Notes: generated by a model from the letters alone, not told the origin. Positions 1 through 8,974 are shown, numbered from the stretch's first letter. The stretch is DNA of 26,984 bases from Campylobacterales bacterium (GCA_015489185.1 WGAE01000066.1:1-26984); one strand, 5' to 3'. Numbers and translations: made by a program.

Positions 1-470
1 GCGGACACTGTATTGCTGTTGATCCGTGGTTTATTGTCGATGCGGCAAAAGGGGATGCAAAATTGATTAAAACGGCACGCCAGGTTAACGACTATAAATC
101 GGAATGGGTTGTCGAAAAGATTAAAAATGCCGCACTGCAGTTTGAAAACAAATATGGAAGAAAGGCAAAAGTTGCGGCAATGGGTCTGGCATTTAAGCCG
201 GATATCGATGATTTAAGAGAGTCTCCTGCGTTATATATTGCAAGAAGACTTGCGCATGAAGGAATGGATATTATCGCAGTCGAACCCAATATTCAAAGTC
301 ACCCTGAGTTCGAGATCAAACCGTATGAAGAAGCGATTCAGGAAGCTGACATCATTGCATTTCTTGTCAGTCACAAAGAGTTTCAGGATATAGAAGTAGA
401 TCCTGATAAAGAGGTATTGGTTTTCTGTAAACTAGACGTTAAACGCAAAACACCGCAGACAGTCGTCTAA
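1..470 (+). CDS. wecC: UDP-N-acetyl-D-mannosamine dehydrogenase, 3' part
   Basis: The gene enters from outside the window and is read in frame from base 3; about 155 C-terminal residues are visible. The family oxidises UDP-ManNAc to UDP-ManNAcA with NAD+ in the cytoplasm, supplying an N-acetylated uronic acid for surface polysaccharide. The visible part opens with GHCIAVDPWFIV, which closely matches the WecC-type segment after the catalytic cysteine region. It continues with the C-terminal UDP-binding domain (AMGLAFKPDIDDLRESPA), typical of UDP-glucose/GDP-mannose dehydrogenases. The N-terminal Rossmann fold and catalytic Cys lie outside the window. Downstream genes for polymer assembly on the same strand support a polysaccharide role. 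The related WbpA/VipA-type dehydrogenases are the main alternative, but the GHCIAVDPWFIV block favours WecC. Confidence 0.88.
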   Translation, partial: GHCIAVDPWFIVDAAKGDAKLIKTARQVNDYKSEWVVEKIKNAALQFENKYGRKAKVAAMGLAFKPDIDDLRESPALYIARRLAHEGMDIIAVEPNIQSHPEFEIKPYEEAIQEADIIAFLVSHKEFQDIEVDPDKEVLVFCKLDVKRKTPQTVV

Positions 471-512
471 GTGATGCAGCGAACGATAAACGGAGGATGA
501 GGTAACAGAGTC

Positions 513-1706
513 ATGGTTAATCTTTTGAGGAACGTTGCGCTTTTTTTGCTGATTTTCGGTGTGATTAACGATGACTTTGTCGTCGACCGTGTAGCGGGAG
601 AGAATGCTTTAAAGGCAATTTTCGGTTTTTTTGTGCTGATGTATGCCAAAGATATGTTGTCGGCATTTACGAAACCGAAAAATCTGACGATGAAATTTTT
701 CTATCTCTTTTTCTTCTCCTTGAGTGCAATTGCATTTATCGATGTGATCCTTGGATATTTAACTCTTATCAAAGCGATTTTCGTTTTATTGCCGATTATT
801 GTCGTTTTTTTGTTTGCAACGTATACGGAGTCGTTTGAAAAGCTACTCTATTTTATTTGGGCAAGTGTCGTATTCTCTGCAATTCTGGCGGTGTTCAGTG
901 ACCCTTTGACACCATGGACGTTCAGAAAAACAGGTGGTACGGGTGACCCGAACGAATTTGCCGCGCATCTGCTTGCGACAATGGCGATCACGGTCTATCT
1001 TTATCTGAAAAACAGAAATATTTTCTTTTTGCTCGGTACGATGCCACTCTTTTTCTATACACTCCTTTATGCTGGTTCGAAGTCATCATTCCTGACTTTA
1101 GCGGTTTTAACGGTATGGATTGTATTTACAAAGTTTTTCGATGTTTTCAAAAAGCTTTTTTCGTTTAAAACGCTTTTGTTGCTGTTGGTTGCCGGTATTG
1201 GATTGACTGTCTGGAATCCGTCTCAGATTGCTGCGGTTAAAGGGCTTGAAGAGCGGGCAAAATCTGCAGGAACGGCAAAGACACGTTTCGTTTCCTGGAA
1301 TGCGGGAGTGCGTATGGCACAGGATAATATTCTGACCGGAGTAGGGATGGAACAGTATGAAAAGCATGTCAAAGAGTATGCGACCGATTTTATCGCGAAG
1401 GGTTCCTACGCCCCGCACAACTTTTTGATCAAAGTACTGGGTGAAGACGGATTTTTCCCGTTTATTACATTGGTTTTGTTTTTGATCGTGCTTTTTACGT
1501 ATAAATATAAAGAGATTGCAAAAACCGACTATTTCTGGATCTATATCTCTGCATTGTCGATTGTTTTTATGGGGTTGACCCTGTCAATGTCCTACGAGAA
1601 ATACTTCTGGCTATTTTTGGGACTTTTGTCTCATGTTGAATTACTCTTTTTTATTGAAGAGAAAGAAGAGGAATATCTTTATGAAGATCATGCATATCCT
1701 GCCTAG
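513..1706 (+). CDS. O-antigen ligase/polymerase family membrane protein (Wzy/WaaL-like)
   Basis: 397 residues, very hydrophobic along its length, with roughly ten predicted membrane segments. The family either polymerises lipid-linked repeat units (Wzy) or transfers finished polymer to an acceptor (WaaL) at the periplasmic face of the inner membrane. The family signature is the large loop near residues 255-310: an Arg/Trp pair (RFVSWNAG), DNILTGVGMEQY near residue 271, and a HNF motif near residue 301 followed by GEDGFFPF. Sequence alone does not separate polymerase from ligase; the neighbours (wecC, glycosyltransferase, Wza/Wzc) make a Wzy-type polymerase plausible. The ATG at 513 follows GAGG at 499-502 with good spacing. 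Its 3' end overlaps the next gene by 26 bp, suggesting co-translation. Confidence 0.78.
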   Translation: MVNLLRNVALFLLIFGVINDDFVVDRVAGENALKAIFGFFVLMYAKDMLSAFTKPKNLTMKFFYLFFFSLSAIAFIDVILGYLTLIKAIFVLLPIIVVFLFATYTESFEKLLYFIWASVVFSAILAVFSDPLTPWTFRKTGGTGDPNEFAAHLLATMAITVYLYLKNRNIFFLLGTMPLFFYTLLYAGSKSSFLTLAVLTVWIVFTKFFDVFKKLFSFKTLLLLLVAGIGLTVWNPSQIAAVKGLEERAKSAGTAKTRFVSWNAGVRMAQDNILTGVGMEQYEKHVKEYATDFIAKGSYAPHNFLIKVLGEDGFFPFITLVLFLIVLFTYKYKEIAKTDYFWIYISALSIVFMGLTLSMSYEKYFWLFLGLLSHVELLFFIEEKEEEYLYEDHAYPA

Positions 1707-2781
1707 CCTTTATACAGGCGGCGCGGAAAAGTTTTGTATCGATATCTGTAACGAACTGGCAAAGAATGAATCGGACGAGATTTATCTCTGTTCTCTGGAA
1801 AAAATGAACTCCCAACAAGAGATTATGTATGAGAAAATCGGTCCGGATGTTCACTTTTTTTCGATGAACAAAGAGGGAAAACATCCGACACTGATGTTTG
1901 ATATCGCAAAAAAGCTTCATGACATCAAACCTGATATCACTCATACTCATCTGCGTGCACAAGTCTATGCCGCAGCCGGATTGATTGTCAATAAGATTCC
2001 CAACGTACATACGGTACACTCTTTGGCACAAAAAGAGACGACCGCCGGTAAACGCATGTTTTATAAGATGCTTTATCGGCATTTCGATTTCACACCGGTT
2101 TCGATTAGTAAAGAGGTCATGAAATCGGTACAAGAGGAGTATGGTGAGCGTTTCGATATTGCGATAGATAACGGTGTACAAAAACTTGAAAAAACCGATC
2201 GTTTTGAAGAGACAAAAGCCTGGGTAGATCGTTTAAAAAAAGAGAATACGAAAATTTTTGTCAATATCGGTCGCGTTTACCCGGTCAAAAATCAAAAACT
2301 TTTGATTGAAGCATTTGATCGGTTACTTGATGAAGGTGTCGATGCGCATTTGCTGGTTATCGGGTCGAGAAAGATTGTGCCTGAATATGCCAAAGAGTGT
2401 GAAGAGATGGTCCGTCATAAAGAGCATGTCCATTTTCTGGATGAAAAAAGTAATGTTGCCGATTATTTGATGCTAGCGGATGCCTTTTGTCTCTCTTCTG
2501 TTCATGAAGGGATGCCGATGACAATTCTTGAAGCGATGTCGATCGGTCTGCCGACAATTGCGACACCCGTAGGCGGGATACCGGATATTATTACCGATGT
2601 CGAAAACGGCTTTTTGGCAAAAGATGTGACGGCCGAGAGTTTTTACGATGCGATGCGCCGTTTTCTGGAAGCACCGAAGCTTGATAAGTCGCAGATTATC
2701 ACACGTTTTGACAGAGATTATTCTATCGCAAATACGGCACAGAAATATTATGCCCTCTATCGACAGATTCTTTCCAAATAG
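1681..2781 (+). CDS. GT4-type glycosyltransferase
   Basis: 366 residues. It belongs to the GT-B fold, family 4 (Glycos_transf_1) retaining glycosyltransferases, which add a sugar from a nucleotide donor to a lipid-linked intermediate on the cytoplasmic side of the membrane. The N-terminal acceptor domain opens with MKIMHILPSLYTGGAEK, including the glycine-rich GGAE loop. The C-terminal donor domain starts near residue 190 (NIGRVYPVKNQKLL) and has the EX7E motif HEGMPMTILEA with Glu276 and Glu284. A longer reading frame begins at 1633, but similarity starts at the ATG at 1681, preceded by GAGG, so I use that start. The gene begins inside the preceding membrane protein gene. Donor and acceptor sugars cannot be read from the sequence. 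Confidence 0.88.
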   Translation: MKIMHILPSLYTGGAEKFCIDICNELAKNESDEIYLCSLEKMNSQQEIMYEKIGPDVHFFSMNKEGKHPTLMFDIAKKLHDIKPDITHTHLRAQVYAAAGLIVNKIPNVHTVHSLAQKETTAGKRMFYKMLYRHFDFTPVSISKEVMKSVQEEYGERFDIAIDNGVQKLEKTDRFEETKAWVDRLKKENTKIFVNIGRVYPVKNQKLLIEAFDRLLDEGVDAHLLVIGSRKIVPEYAKECEEMVRHKEHVHFLDEKSNVADYLMLADAFCLSSVHEGMPMTILEAMSIGLPTIATPVGGIPDIITDVENGFLAKDVTAESFYDAMRRFLEAPKLDKSQIITRFDRDYSIANTAQKYYALYRQILSK

Positions 2782-2786
2782 TGCCT

Positions 2787-4397
2787 ATGAAATTTAAACG
2801 TATCAACCGCTATTTTCATACATTGCGGTATATGAAAAAAGAGCAGATATGGTATCGTATTTACTATACACTTCGTAATCGTTATCGCAAAAAAACGGAG
2901 TTTCATTATCCGCTTACTCTTAAATCTCAGAGTCGTACACTTGCATTGTTACCGAGTATCCCCTCTCGTCATATGTTTACGGTGCATGACGGGGTAAAAA
3001 GTTTTACGTTTTTAAATCTCGAACACTCCTTTAAAGAGAAAATAGATTGGAATTTTACGACATATGGCAAACTGTGGACTTATAATCTGACCTATTTCGA
3101 ATATCTCTTGCAAGAGGAGATTAAAACAGAGGATGCATTGGCGTTGATGGAAGATTTTATCAGTTCATCTTTATTGATCAAGGACGGGCTCGAACCGTTT
3201 CCTATTGCGTTACGCGGAATCAACTGGATCAAGTTTTTGACCTATCATAACATCAAACGCCCGTATATCGATGATGCACTATATGCGCAGTATGAGATCT
3301 TAATGGATAATATCGAATATCATTTGCTGGGGAATCATCTGCTGGAGAACGGGTTTTCGCTGCTGTTTGGGGCATACTACTTCGCAGATGAACGTTTGTT
3401 GAAAAAAGCGAGAGAAATTTTAGAAGCAGAACTTCATGAGCAGATTCTCGAAGACGGAGCCCATTTTGAACTGACACCGATGTATCATCAGTTGATGCTT
3501 TATCGACTGCTCGACTGTGTCAATCTGGTGTCTTCCAACGATCTTTTTAAAGACGAAAAGTTTTTGGGGTTTTTATCCGAACGTGCCGAATTGATGCTAG
3601 GATGGCTGGAACGGATGCGCTACCATGACGGCACGGTTGCGCATTTTAATGATAGTACGGATGGGATAGCCCCGACAACCGATGCTTTGATCACATATGC
3701 GAAGCGTCTGGGGTTGAATCCGCGAGAGGTAGATTTGGGAGAGAGTGGATACAGAAAGTTTACCACTGACCGATATGAGATGGTCGTTGATGTAGGGAAT
3801 ATCGGTCCTGATTATATTCCGGGACACGCGCACAGCGATACGTTTAATTTTGAATTGCGAGTTTTTGGAAAACCGCTGATCGTCGATACCGGAATCAGTA
3901 CCTACGAGACCAATGCGCGAAGAGCATACGAGCGTGGTACCGCCGCACACAATACGGTGGTTGTGGATGGTTTGGAACAGTCCGAAGTGTGGGCAAGTTT
4001 TCGGGTTGCAAGACGTGCAAAAATTGTGAATCTTTATGAAGAAAACGGTGTGGTTGAGGCGACACATAACGGTTATCGCAGAATCGGTGTTTTACACACT
4101 AGAAAATTTCGTACTGACCAAAAACAGATTGTAATCGTGGACCGATTGCAAAGTCATAAAGTTCATGAAGCGGTAGCGTATTTGCACTTTGCCGCCAATA
4201 TGGATGTATCGTGTACAGGTGATGATCAAATAGTTACTTCAAATGCGATTTTTTCTTTCAAGGGTTTAAAAAAACTCGAACTTGTCGATATTACCATTGC
4301 ACATGGTTATAATGATCTTGTCGTATCGAAAGCGGCGAAAATTTATTTTGACAAAGTGTTGACAACGACGGTCGATATAATTGATCATAAATCATGA
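2787..4397 (+). CDS. heparinase II/III family protein
   Basis: 536 residues. An N-terminal (alpha/alpha) toroid-like part is followed by a beta-sandwich heparinase II/III domain. Visible family motifs are HFELTPMYH (Tyr233, His234, the usual catalytic Tyr/His pair) and GHAHSDTFNFEL near residues 346-357, then the conserved DTGISTYE and AHNTVVVDG blocks. Family members are polysaccharide lyases that cleave uronic-acid-containing glycans; relatives occur inside biosynthetic polysaccharide clusters. No signal peptide is visible: the N-terminus is rich in Arg/Lys/Tyr (RYFHTLRYMKKEQIWYRIYY). That is odd for an enzyme expected to meet polymer outside the cytoplasm. wecC in the same cluster offers a uronic acid (ManNAcA) as a possible substrate, which is inference. 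The start is the ATG at 2787; a GTG at 2781 overlapping the upstream stop is possible. Confidence 0.8.
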   Translation: MKFKRINRYFHTLRYMKKEQIWYRIYYTLRNRYRKKTEFHYPLTLKSQSRTLALLPSIPSRHMFTVHDGVKSFTFLNLEHSFKEKIDWNFTTYGKLWTYNLTYFEYLLQEEIKTEDALALMEDFISSSLLIKDGLEPFPIALRGINWIKFLTYHNIKRPYIDDALYAQYEILMDNIEYHLLGNHLLENGFSLLFGAYYFADERLLKKAREILEAELHEQILEDGAHFELTPMYHQLMLYRLLDCVNLVSSNDLFKDEKFLGFLSERAELMLGWLERMRYHDGTVAHFNDSTDGIAPTTDALITYAKRLGLNPREVDLGESGYRKFTTDRYEMVVDVGNIGPDYIPGHAHSDTFNFELRVFGKPLIVDTGISTYETNARRAYERGTAAHNTVVVDGLEQSEVWASFRVARRAKIVNLYEENGVVEATHNGYRRIGVLHTRKFRTDQKQIVIVDRLQSHKVHEAVAYLHFAANMDVSCTGDDQIVTSNAIFSFKGLKKLELVDITIAHGYNDLVVSKAAKIYFDKVLTTTVDIIDHKS

Positions 4398-4447
4398 AAT
4401 TTGGAATATATTAAAGAAGATGTTAATATATTTAATTATAAAATAGA

Positions 4448-4487
4448 AACATAAGGTATATTTAAAATATACAAAAAACCTTATGTT
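4448..4487. repeat. nested inverted repeats in the heparinase-wza intergenic gap
   Basis: The 207-bp AT-rich gap between the heparinase-like gene and the wza-like gene contains two inverted repeats, one inside the other. The outer arms are AACATAAGGT (4448-4457) and ACCTTATGTT (4478-4487). The inner arms are GTATATTT (4456-4463) and AAATATAC (4465-4472), with a single A between them. Folded as one hairpin this gives about 16 bp with an A-rich bulge on one side. It could be a terminator for the upstream genes, an operator, or a leader structure; no clean T-run follows, so a standard terminator is not certain. Confidence 0.55.
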
Positions 4488-4561
4488 AGTATAAAATTCT
4501 AAATATTTGGCAAGTGAGTAATATATTATTTACTTTTTAATGGGAAAATAATTTTTTCTCA

Positions 4562-4569
4562 TGTATACT
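4562..4569 (+). promoter_or_regulatory. putative -10 element upstream of wza-like gene
   Basis: TGTATACT lies in an AT-rich tract. TATACT at 4564-4569 resembles the sigma-70 -10 box TATAAT, with TG directly in front. Transcription would start near 4576, giving a leader of about 30 bases before the ATG at 4605. Campylobacterota promoters often lack a clear -35 box, and none is evident here. This would make the wza-wzc-wecA genes a separate transcription unit from the genes before them. Confidence 0.4.
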
Positions 4570-4604
4570 GAGAACGGCAGAAAATAAATTGACAAAGGTA
4601 TAAG

Positions 4605-5426
4605 ATGATGCGACGACGATTGACGGTTTTTTCACTGGTGTTGGTTACGGCGATACTGGGCGGGTGTAGCACAAAGCCGCAGCAATATGTACTGTTCAAC
4701 GATAGTGCCGCACTGAAAGCGAAAAATGTAAATACAATGCAGAGTACCGAAGATATGAATTATCAATATAGAATTATGCCCAATAACAGGCTTTCGATTC
4801 TCATCTTTAATCATCCGGAACTAAGTACCCGTGATGTTCGGGCGCAGGTAGCGCCGGCTGATGAACGTGGAGCGTTGGTTGCAAGTGACGGCACGGTGAG
4901 TTTACCTTTAATCGGAGTAGTTCGTGTCGCAGGATTGACAGAGCGTGAGTGTGCGGATCTGTTGACAAAAGAGTATGCGCGTTATCTGAAAAATTCGCAT
5001 GTTACCGTAGAAGTGCTCAATAAACGTGTGATTGTCATGGGAGAGGTTAAGAAGCCGGGGCAGGTCAATATTATCGAAGAGACGACCAATCTGCTCGAAG
5101 CGCTTGGACGAAGCGGGGGTTTGACAGATTTTGCTCAGCGCAACAAAATTATGATTATCCGTGGTACACAAAACAATCCGAAAGTCAAAATCGTCGATTT
5201 GACGAAAGTGAATGCGCTAACAGTAAATAATCTGAGATTGTATCCGAATGATGTAGTTTACGTCTTGCCGAACGAGATGAGACGCAGAAATCTTGCGATC
5301 GCGGAAGCGGTACCTGGTATAGATATTGCTCAGAAAATTCTCGGTGCATTGTATACCGGAAAATATCTGACAAATACCAGAATATTTAATGTCAACGCTC
5401 CGGAACAAGCCGTAGTCGCACCATAA
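4605..5426 (+). CDS. polysaccharide export outer-membrane lipoprotein (Wza family)
   Basis: 273 residues. The N-terminus is a lipoprotein signal peptide (MMRRRLTVFSLVLVTAILGG) with lipobox LGGC, so Cys21 would be lipidated. The Poly_export domain follows from about residue 50 (YRIMPNNRLSILIFNHPELS, then SLPLIGVVRVAGLTERE). An SLBB domain follows (VIVMGEVKKPGQVNI, LLEALGRSGGLTDFAQRNKI). Wza-type proteins form the octameric outer-membrane channel through which capsule or exopolysaccharide leaves the cell. At 273 residues it is shorter than E. coli Wza and nearer to the short KpsD/EpsE-like variants with fewer SLBB repeats. The Wzc-type partner gene lies 24 bp downstream. A second ATG at 4608 is an equally possible start. 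It may be called wza, but orthology to E. coli wza is not established. Confidence 0.88.
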   Translation: MMRRRLTVFSLVLVTAILGGCSTKPQQYVLFNDSAALKAKNVNTMQSTEDMNYQYRIMPNNRLSILIFNHPELSTRDVRAQVAPADERGALVASDGTVSLPLIGVVRVAGLTERECADLLTKEYARYLKNSHVTVEVLNKRVIVMGEVKKPGQVNIIEETTNLLEALGRSGGLTDFAQRNKIMIIRGTQNNPKVKIVDLTKVNALTVNNLRLYPNDVVYVLPNEMRRRNLAIAEAVPGIDIAQKILGALYTGKYLTNTRIFNVNAPEQAVVAP

Positions 5427-5450
5427 AAGCAGAGGAAAGGGAACGTGAAT

Positions 5451-7793
5451 ATGGAAAAAACAGAGAAGAAAATAGCAAGATTTGATGATGCCGGAGATAT
5501 CAAAAAGATTCTCGCGATATTCAACAAGAATAAAGCGCTGAGCCTGTTGATCATTTCTCTCTTTTTTATCGGAGGGGTGTTTTATGCCTATTTTACACCT
5601 CCGACCTATGAAACTTATGCGACCATCGAAGTAAGTAACGACAATCTGGATCTTAGTCTGGATAATGTTGTTCGCGGCGGCAATATTGACAATGAAGCGA
5701 CCCTGATCGATACGGAAGTTGAGATTCTGAAATCGCGATCATTGATTGAGAAAGCACTTGAAGATGTCGGTTTCCAGGTCCGCTATTTTACGTTTAACAA
5801 TTATAAACAGATCGAACTATATAAAAATTCACCGATTGAAGTCAGTGAATTGAAAGTAAAAAATCCTCTGGTATATGGTACAAAATTTATCGTCGAACCG
5901 ATCAATGATCAAAAATTCAAACTCTATGTCGATCATGGCGGTATTCTTGCTTCTGTCAAAAAATCACTCGGTGCATTATTGGGGAAAAAGAGTAATGAAA
6001 TAGACTATTCCGGTGTTCATGAATTCGGTGAATTGATTGACAATAACTATTTTTCTGCTGTTGTTAAAAAAAGAGGTGATTTAGTTAATACGAAATATGC
6101 CTTTGTCATTTTGGATAAAGACAGAGCTGTCGATGAAATCGCACATAACTTGAGTGTTTTTCCTGTTTCCAAAAACGGCTCTGTGATTAAATTGGTTTAT
6201 CAGGATAGTGTGGCACAAAGGGCAAAAGATTTCCTTGATCATCTTGTTGATAAATATATGGAACAAAGTATCCATAAAAAGACTTCCAAGGCTTCCACAG
6301 CGTTGGAATTTGTCGATGAACAGCTCCAGGAAGTGAGTAAAAAGTTGCAAGAAGCGGCAATGAAGCTTGAAAACTTCAAAGAAGAGAATAATCTGGTAGA
6401 TATTAAAACAGAGTCTCAGGTGATTTTGACAAATCTGAGCCAGGTAAAATCGGAGCTTGAAAAAGTCAAGGTTCAAGAGAGCGCGTTTAACGCCCTTTAC
6501 AATGAATTTAAAACAGGAAATTACGGTGCGGTCTCTTCTCTGGCAAAAGATTATCCGGTATTGGCTTCATTGCTGGATGATCTGCAAAAAGCGAAATCGA
6601 AAAAGATTGCGCTGCTTGCCAAATTTACTGAAGAGCATCCGGATGTCCAGAAAGTCAATGAAGAGATCGATGATATTCGTATGGCGCTTGAGAGTGCAAT
6701 CGAGAGTATCAGTGACTCTTTAAGTGAAAAAAGACGCTCTTTGGAAGATACACTCTATAACAGTGAAACGACACTATTGAAGTTCCCTGAAAAAGAGCGT
6801 GAGCTGGCAGCACTGCAACGTAAATATAAAGTTCTTGAACAAACGTATGAGTATCTGCTTCAAAAACAAGCAGAGATGTCTATCAACAAGGCGTCAACGG
6901 TTTCAGGAAACAGGATTCTTGACAGAGCGGTCCTTCCGACAAAACCGGTCAAACCGAACGTACCTATGATTTTACTGACCAGTTTACTGCTCGGCTTTAT
7001 CGTTGCGATGCTCGTAGCGTATCTGCGAGAGATTTTAGATGACAAGATCAAAACGCGTGAGGATATCGTCAGCAATACACGCATACCGTTCTACGGCGTC
7101 GTACCGCAGGTTCGGTCTGCAGATAAAATGTTTACCATTGAAGATCAACAGTCGGTCGCAAGTGAAGCGTTACGTCTGATTCGAACGAATCTCGAATTTA
7201 TCCCAACCGAAAATAAGAGTAAAGTGATTGTCGTAACTTCAACTGTTCCGGGAGAAGGTAAAACGACGATCGCGACGAATCTTGCCGCGGTATTTGGAAT
7301 GGGAGATAAAAAGACGATTGTGCTCTCACTCGATATGCGCAGACCGATGCTGCACAGAGTATTTGGATTGACGAACAAAATCGGTATGAGTACGGTGCTT
7401 TCCAAAAACAACTCACTCAAAGAGGTAATCTGGGAGCATAAGAAAATCAAAAACCTTGATATCATTACTTCCGGACCGATTCCGCCGAATCCGTCAGAAT
7501 TGATGCAGTCCGGTAAAATTGATAAAATCATTGAAGAGTTACGCAAAGAGTATGACTATATCATCATCGATGCGCCGCCGATGGGTATGGTGACGGATGC
7601 ATTGTTGTTAATGAAGCTTGCAGATATCACACTGGTTGTGTTTAGATCTGAATACTCGGAAAAAGAGTATATCAAGTCGCTTGAAGATGTAGTACGATCT
7701 TATCATATTAAAAATGTCGGTATCGTACTTAATAGCGTCAAGCCGAAAAATATGTCGCAGAGTTTCTTTAAATATAGCTATACCTATAAATAA
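5451..7793 (+). CDS. Wzc-type polysaccharide co-polymerase and BY-kinase
   Basis: 780 residues. It regulates chain length and export together with the Wza channel. The Wzz-type domain has a first membrane segment at about residues 25-45 (LSLLIISLFFIGGVFYAYF). A long coiled-coil periplasmic part (about 270-460) follows, and a second membrane segment lies at about 502-525 after the PxKP-type motif LPTKPVKPNVP. The cytoplasmic C-terminus is a bacterial tyrosine kinase: Walker A STVPGEGKTT (597-606, Lys604), Walker A' around Asp628 (SLDMRRP) and Walker B YIIIDAPP (Asp707). The protein ends in a short tyrosine cluster (KYSYTYK), the usual autophosphorylation site, though with only three tyrosines. 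A GTG at 5445 is an alternative start; both share the AGAGGAAAGG ribosome site. No cognate phosphatase (Wzb-like) is in the window. Confidence 0.92.
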   Translation: MEKTEKKIARFDDAGDIKKILAIFNKNKALSLLIISLFFIGGVFYAYFTPPTYETYATIEVSNDNLDLSLDNVVRGGNIDNEATLIDTEVEILKSRSLIEKALEDVGFQVRYFTFNNYKQIELYKNSPIEVSELKVKNPLVYGTKFIVEPINDQKFKLYVDHGGILASVKKSLGALLGKKSNEIDYSGVHEFGELIDNNYFSAVVKKRGDLVNTKYAFVILDKDRAVDEIAHNLSVFPVSKNGSVIKLVYQDSVAQRAKDFLDHLVDKYMEQSIHKKTSKASTALEFVDEQLQEVSKKLQEAAMKLENFKEENNLVDIKTESQVILTNLSQVKSELEKVKVQESAFNALYNEFKTGNYGAVSSLAKDYPVLASLLDDLQKAKSKKIALLAKFTEEHPDVQKVNEEIDDIRMALESAIESISDSLSEKRRSLEDTLYNSETTLLKFPEKERELAALQRKYKVLEQTYEYLLQKQAEMSINKASTVSGNRILDRAVLPTKPVKPNVPMILLTSLLLGFIVAMLVAYLREILDDKIKTREDIVSNTRIPFYGVVPQVRSADKMFTIEDQQSVASEALRLIRTNLEFIPTENKSKVIVVTSTVPGEGKTTIATNLAAVFGMGDKKTIVLSLDMRRPMLHRVFGLTNKIGMSTVLSKNNSLKEVIWEHKKIKNLDIITSGPIPPNPSELMQSGKIDKIIEELRKEYDYIIIDAPPMGMVTDALLLMKLADITLVVFRSEYSEKEYIKSLEDVVRSYHIKNVGIVLNSVKPKNMSQSFFKYSYTYK

Positions 7794-7818
7794 AAAATAA
7801 CGGGAGGAGAGGGGTTTC

Positions 7819-8949
7819 GTGGTTGATAGCATCGAAGTAGCACTTACCTTTCTTCTCTCACTCTTTTTTACCTATACAATTACCAAGATCTCTTCACGTA
7901 TGGGGATGATCGATATCCCCAACGAACGTAGTTCGCATATCAAACCGATTCCAAGAGGTGCGGGTGTCGCGATATTTCTCGCATATTTCATAATTTTGCT
8001 TCTTTTCCACCTGCCGTTGATTGAAACTTACAAAGGATTCGTTTTCGGTTCACTGTTGATCTTTTTAACCGGAATTTATGATGACAATAAAGGAGTACAA
8101 CCAAAAACGAAATTTGTTGTCATTACTATTGCCACTTTACTGGTTTTCTTTGTCGACGGACTTCGTATAGAAACACTGGGAAACTGGTTTGGGCATACCA
8201 TTGCATTGCCGATCTTTCTGGCACTCCCTGTGACGTTGATAGCTGTAGTTGGATTTACGAATGCAATGAATCTGATCGACGGACTGGACGGTTTGTCGGG
8301 AAGTGTCGCGATTGTCATTTTCAGTGCGTTTTACTATATTGGACTGATTCATAACGATCAGTTTATTATGAGTGTTTCGATTCTTTTCATTGCTGCGATC
8401 ATTGCATTTTTGTTTTTCAACTGGCATCCTGCGAAAATTTTTATGGGTGACAGTGGTTCTTTGGTGCTGGGGTTTACGATTGCGATAGTTGCCATTAAGT
8501 CGATTGCCTATGTCAGTATTACTTCGGTTCTGTTTTTGACCGCAATTCCGATTATCGATACAATCACGGTGATGGTCAGGCGTATTCAGCGCGGTCTTTC
8601 GCCGTTTAATCCTGACAAGACACATTTACACCACAAAGTATTACGCTGGAAAGGTGGGGTGGATAACGCGGTTGTCATTATTGTACTGATTCAATTTGTC
8701 TTTGTCATTATGGGACTTGCATTACGTCATCAGCCGGACAACGTGATTTTCTTCATTTTCGGTGTCATTTTGATATTGTCGTTTGCGTTCCTGGATGAGC
8801 GTGCAGTTGCGAGAGAGCGTACAATCATCACGAAGATACGAAAAAAAGGGATTCAGTTTATCAAAGGACATTTGAACAAATATATCATTTTCACCGTGCT
8901 GGTCGCACTGATTCTGATTTTACTGTATCTCAAATTTTCCGTTCGTTGA
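7819..8949 (+). CDS. WecA/TagO-type undecaprenyl-phosphate sugar-1-phosphate transferase
   Basis: 376 residues and about eleven hydrophobic membrane segments. The family (MraY/WecA/Rfe) transfers a HexNAc-1-phosphate, usually GlcNAc-1-P, from its UDP donor to undecaprenyl phosphate, starting a lipid-linked repeat unit. Visible motifs are GIYDDNKGVQPKTKF (the Asp pair), NAMNLIDGLDGLSGS with Asp154 and Asp157, the FMGDSGS loop with Asp211, and the histidine motif HLHHKVLR near residue 270. Together with wecC and the Wzy/Wza/Wzc genes this makes it the likely initiator of the polymer made by this cluster. The start is GTG at 7819 after a strong GGAGGAGAGGGG ribosome site; the N-terminal segment VDSIEVALTFLLSLFF fits the family's first helix. 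The exact sugar is not readable. Confidence 0.88.
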   Translation: MVDSIEVALTFLLSLFFTYTITKISSRMGMIDIPNERSSHIKPIPRGAGVAIFLAYFIILLLFHLPLIETYKGFVFGSLLIFLTGIYDDNKGVQPKTKFVVITIATLLVFFVDGLRIETLGNWFGHTIALPIFLALPVTLIAVVGFTNAMNLIDGLDGLSGSVAIVIFSAFYYIGLIHNDQFIMSVSILFIAAIIAFLFFNWHPAKIFMGDSGSLVLGFTIAIVAIKSIAYVSITSVLFLTAIPIIDTITVMVRRIQRGLSPFNPDKTHLHHKVLRWKGGVDNAVVIIVLIQFVFVIMGLALRHQPDNVIFFIFGVILILSFAFLDERAVARERTIITKIRKKGIQFIKGHLNKYIIFTVLVALILILLYLKFSVR

Positions 8950-8974
8950 AAGCAGCCCCCTTTTTACAAAAATT

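Noticed and set aside
1633..1680. N-terminal extension of the GT4 glycosyltransferase
   Set aside because: The extra residues lie within the upstream membrane-protein gene and the family begins at MKIMHILPS.
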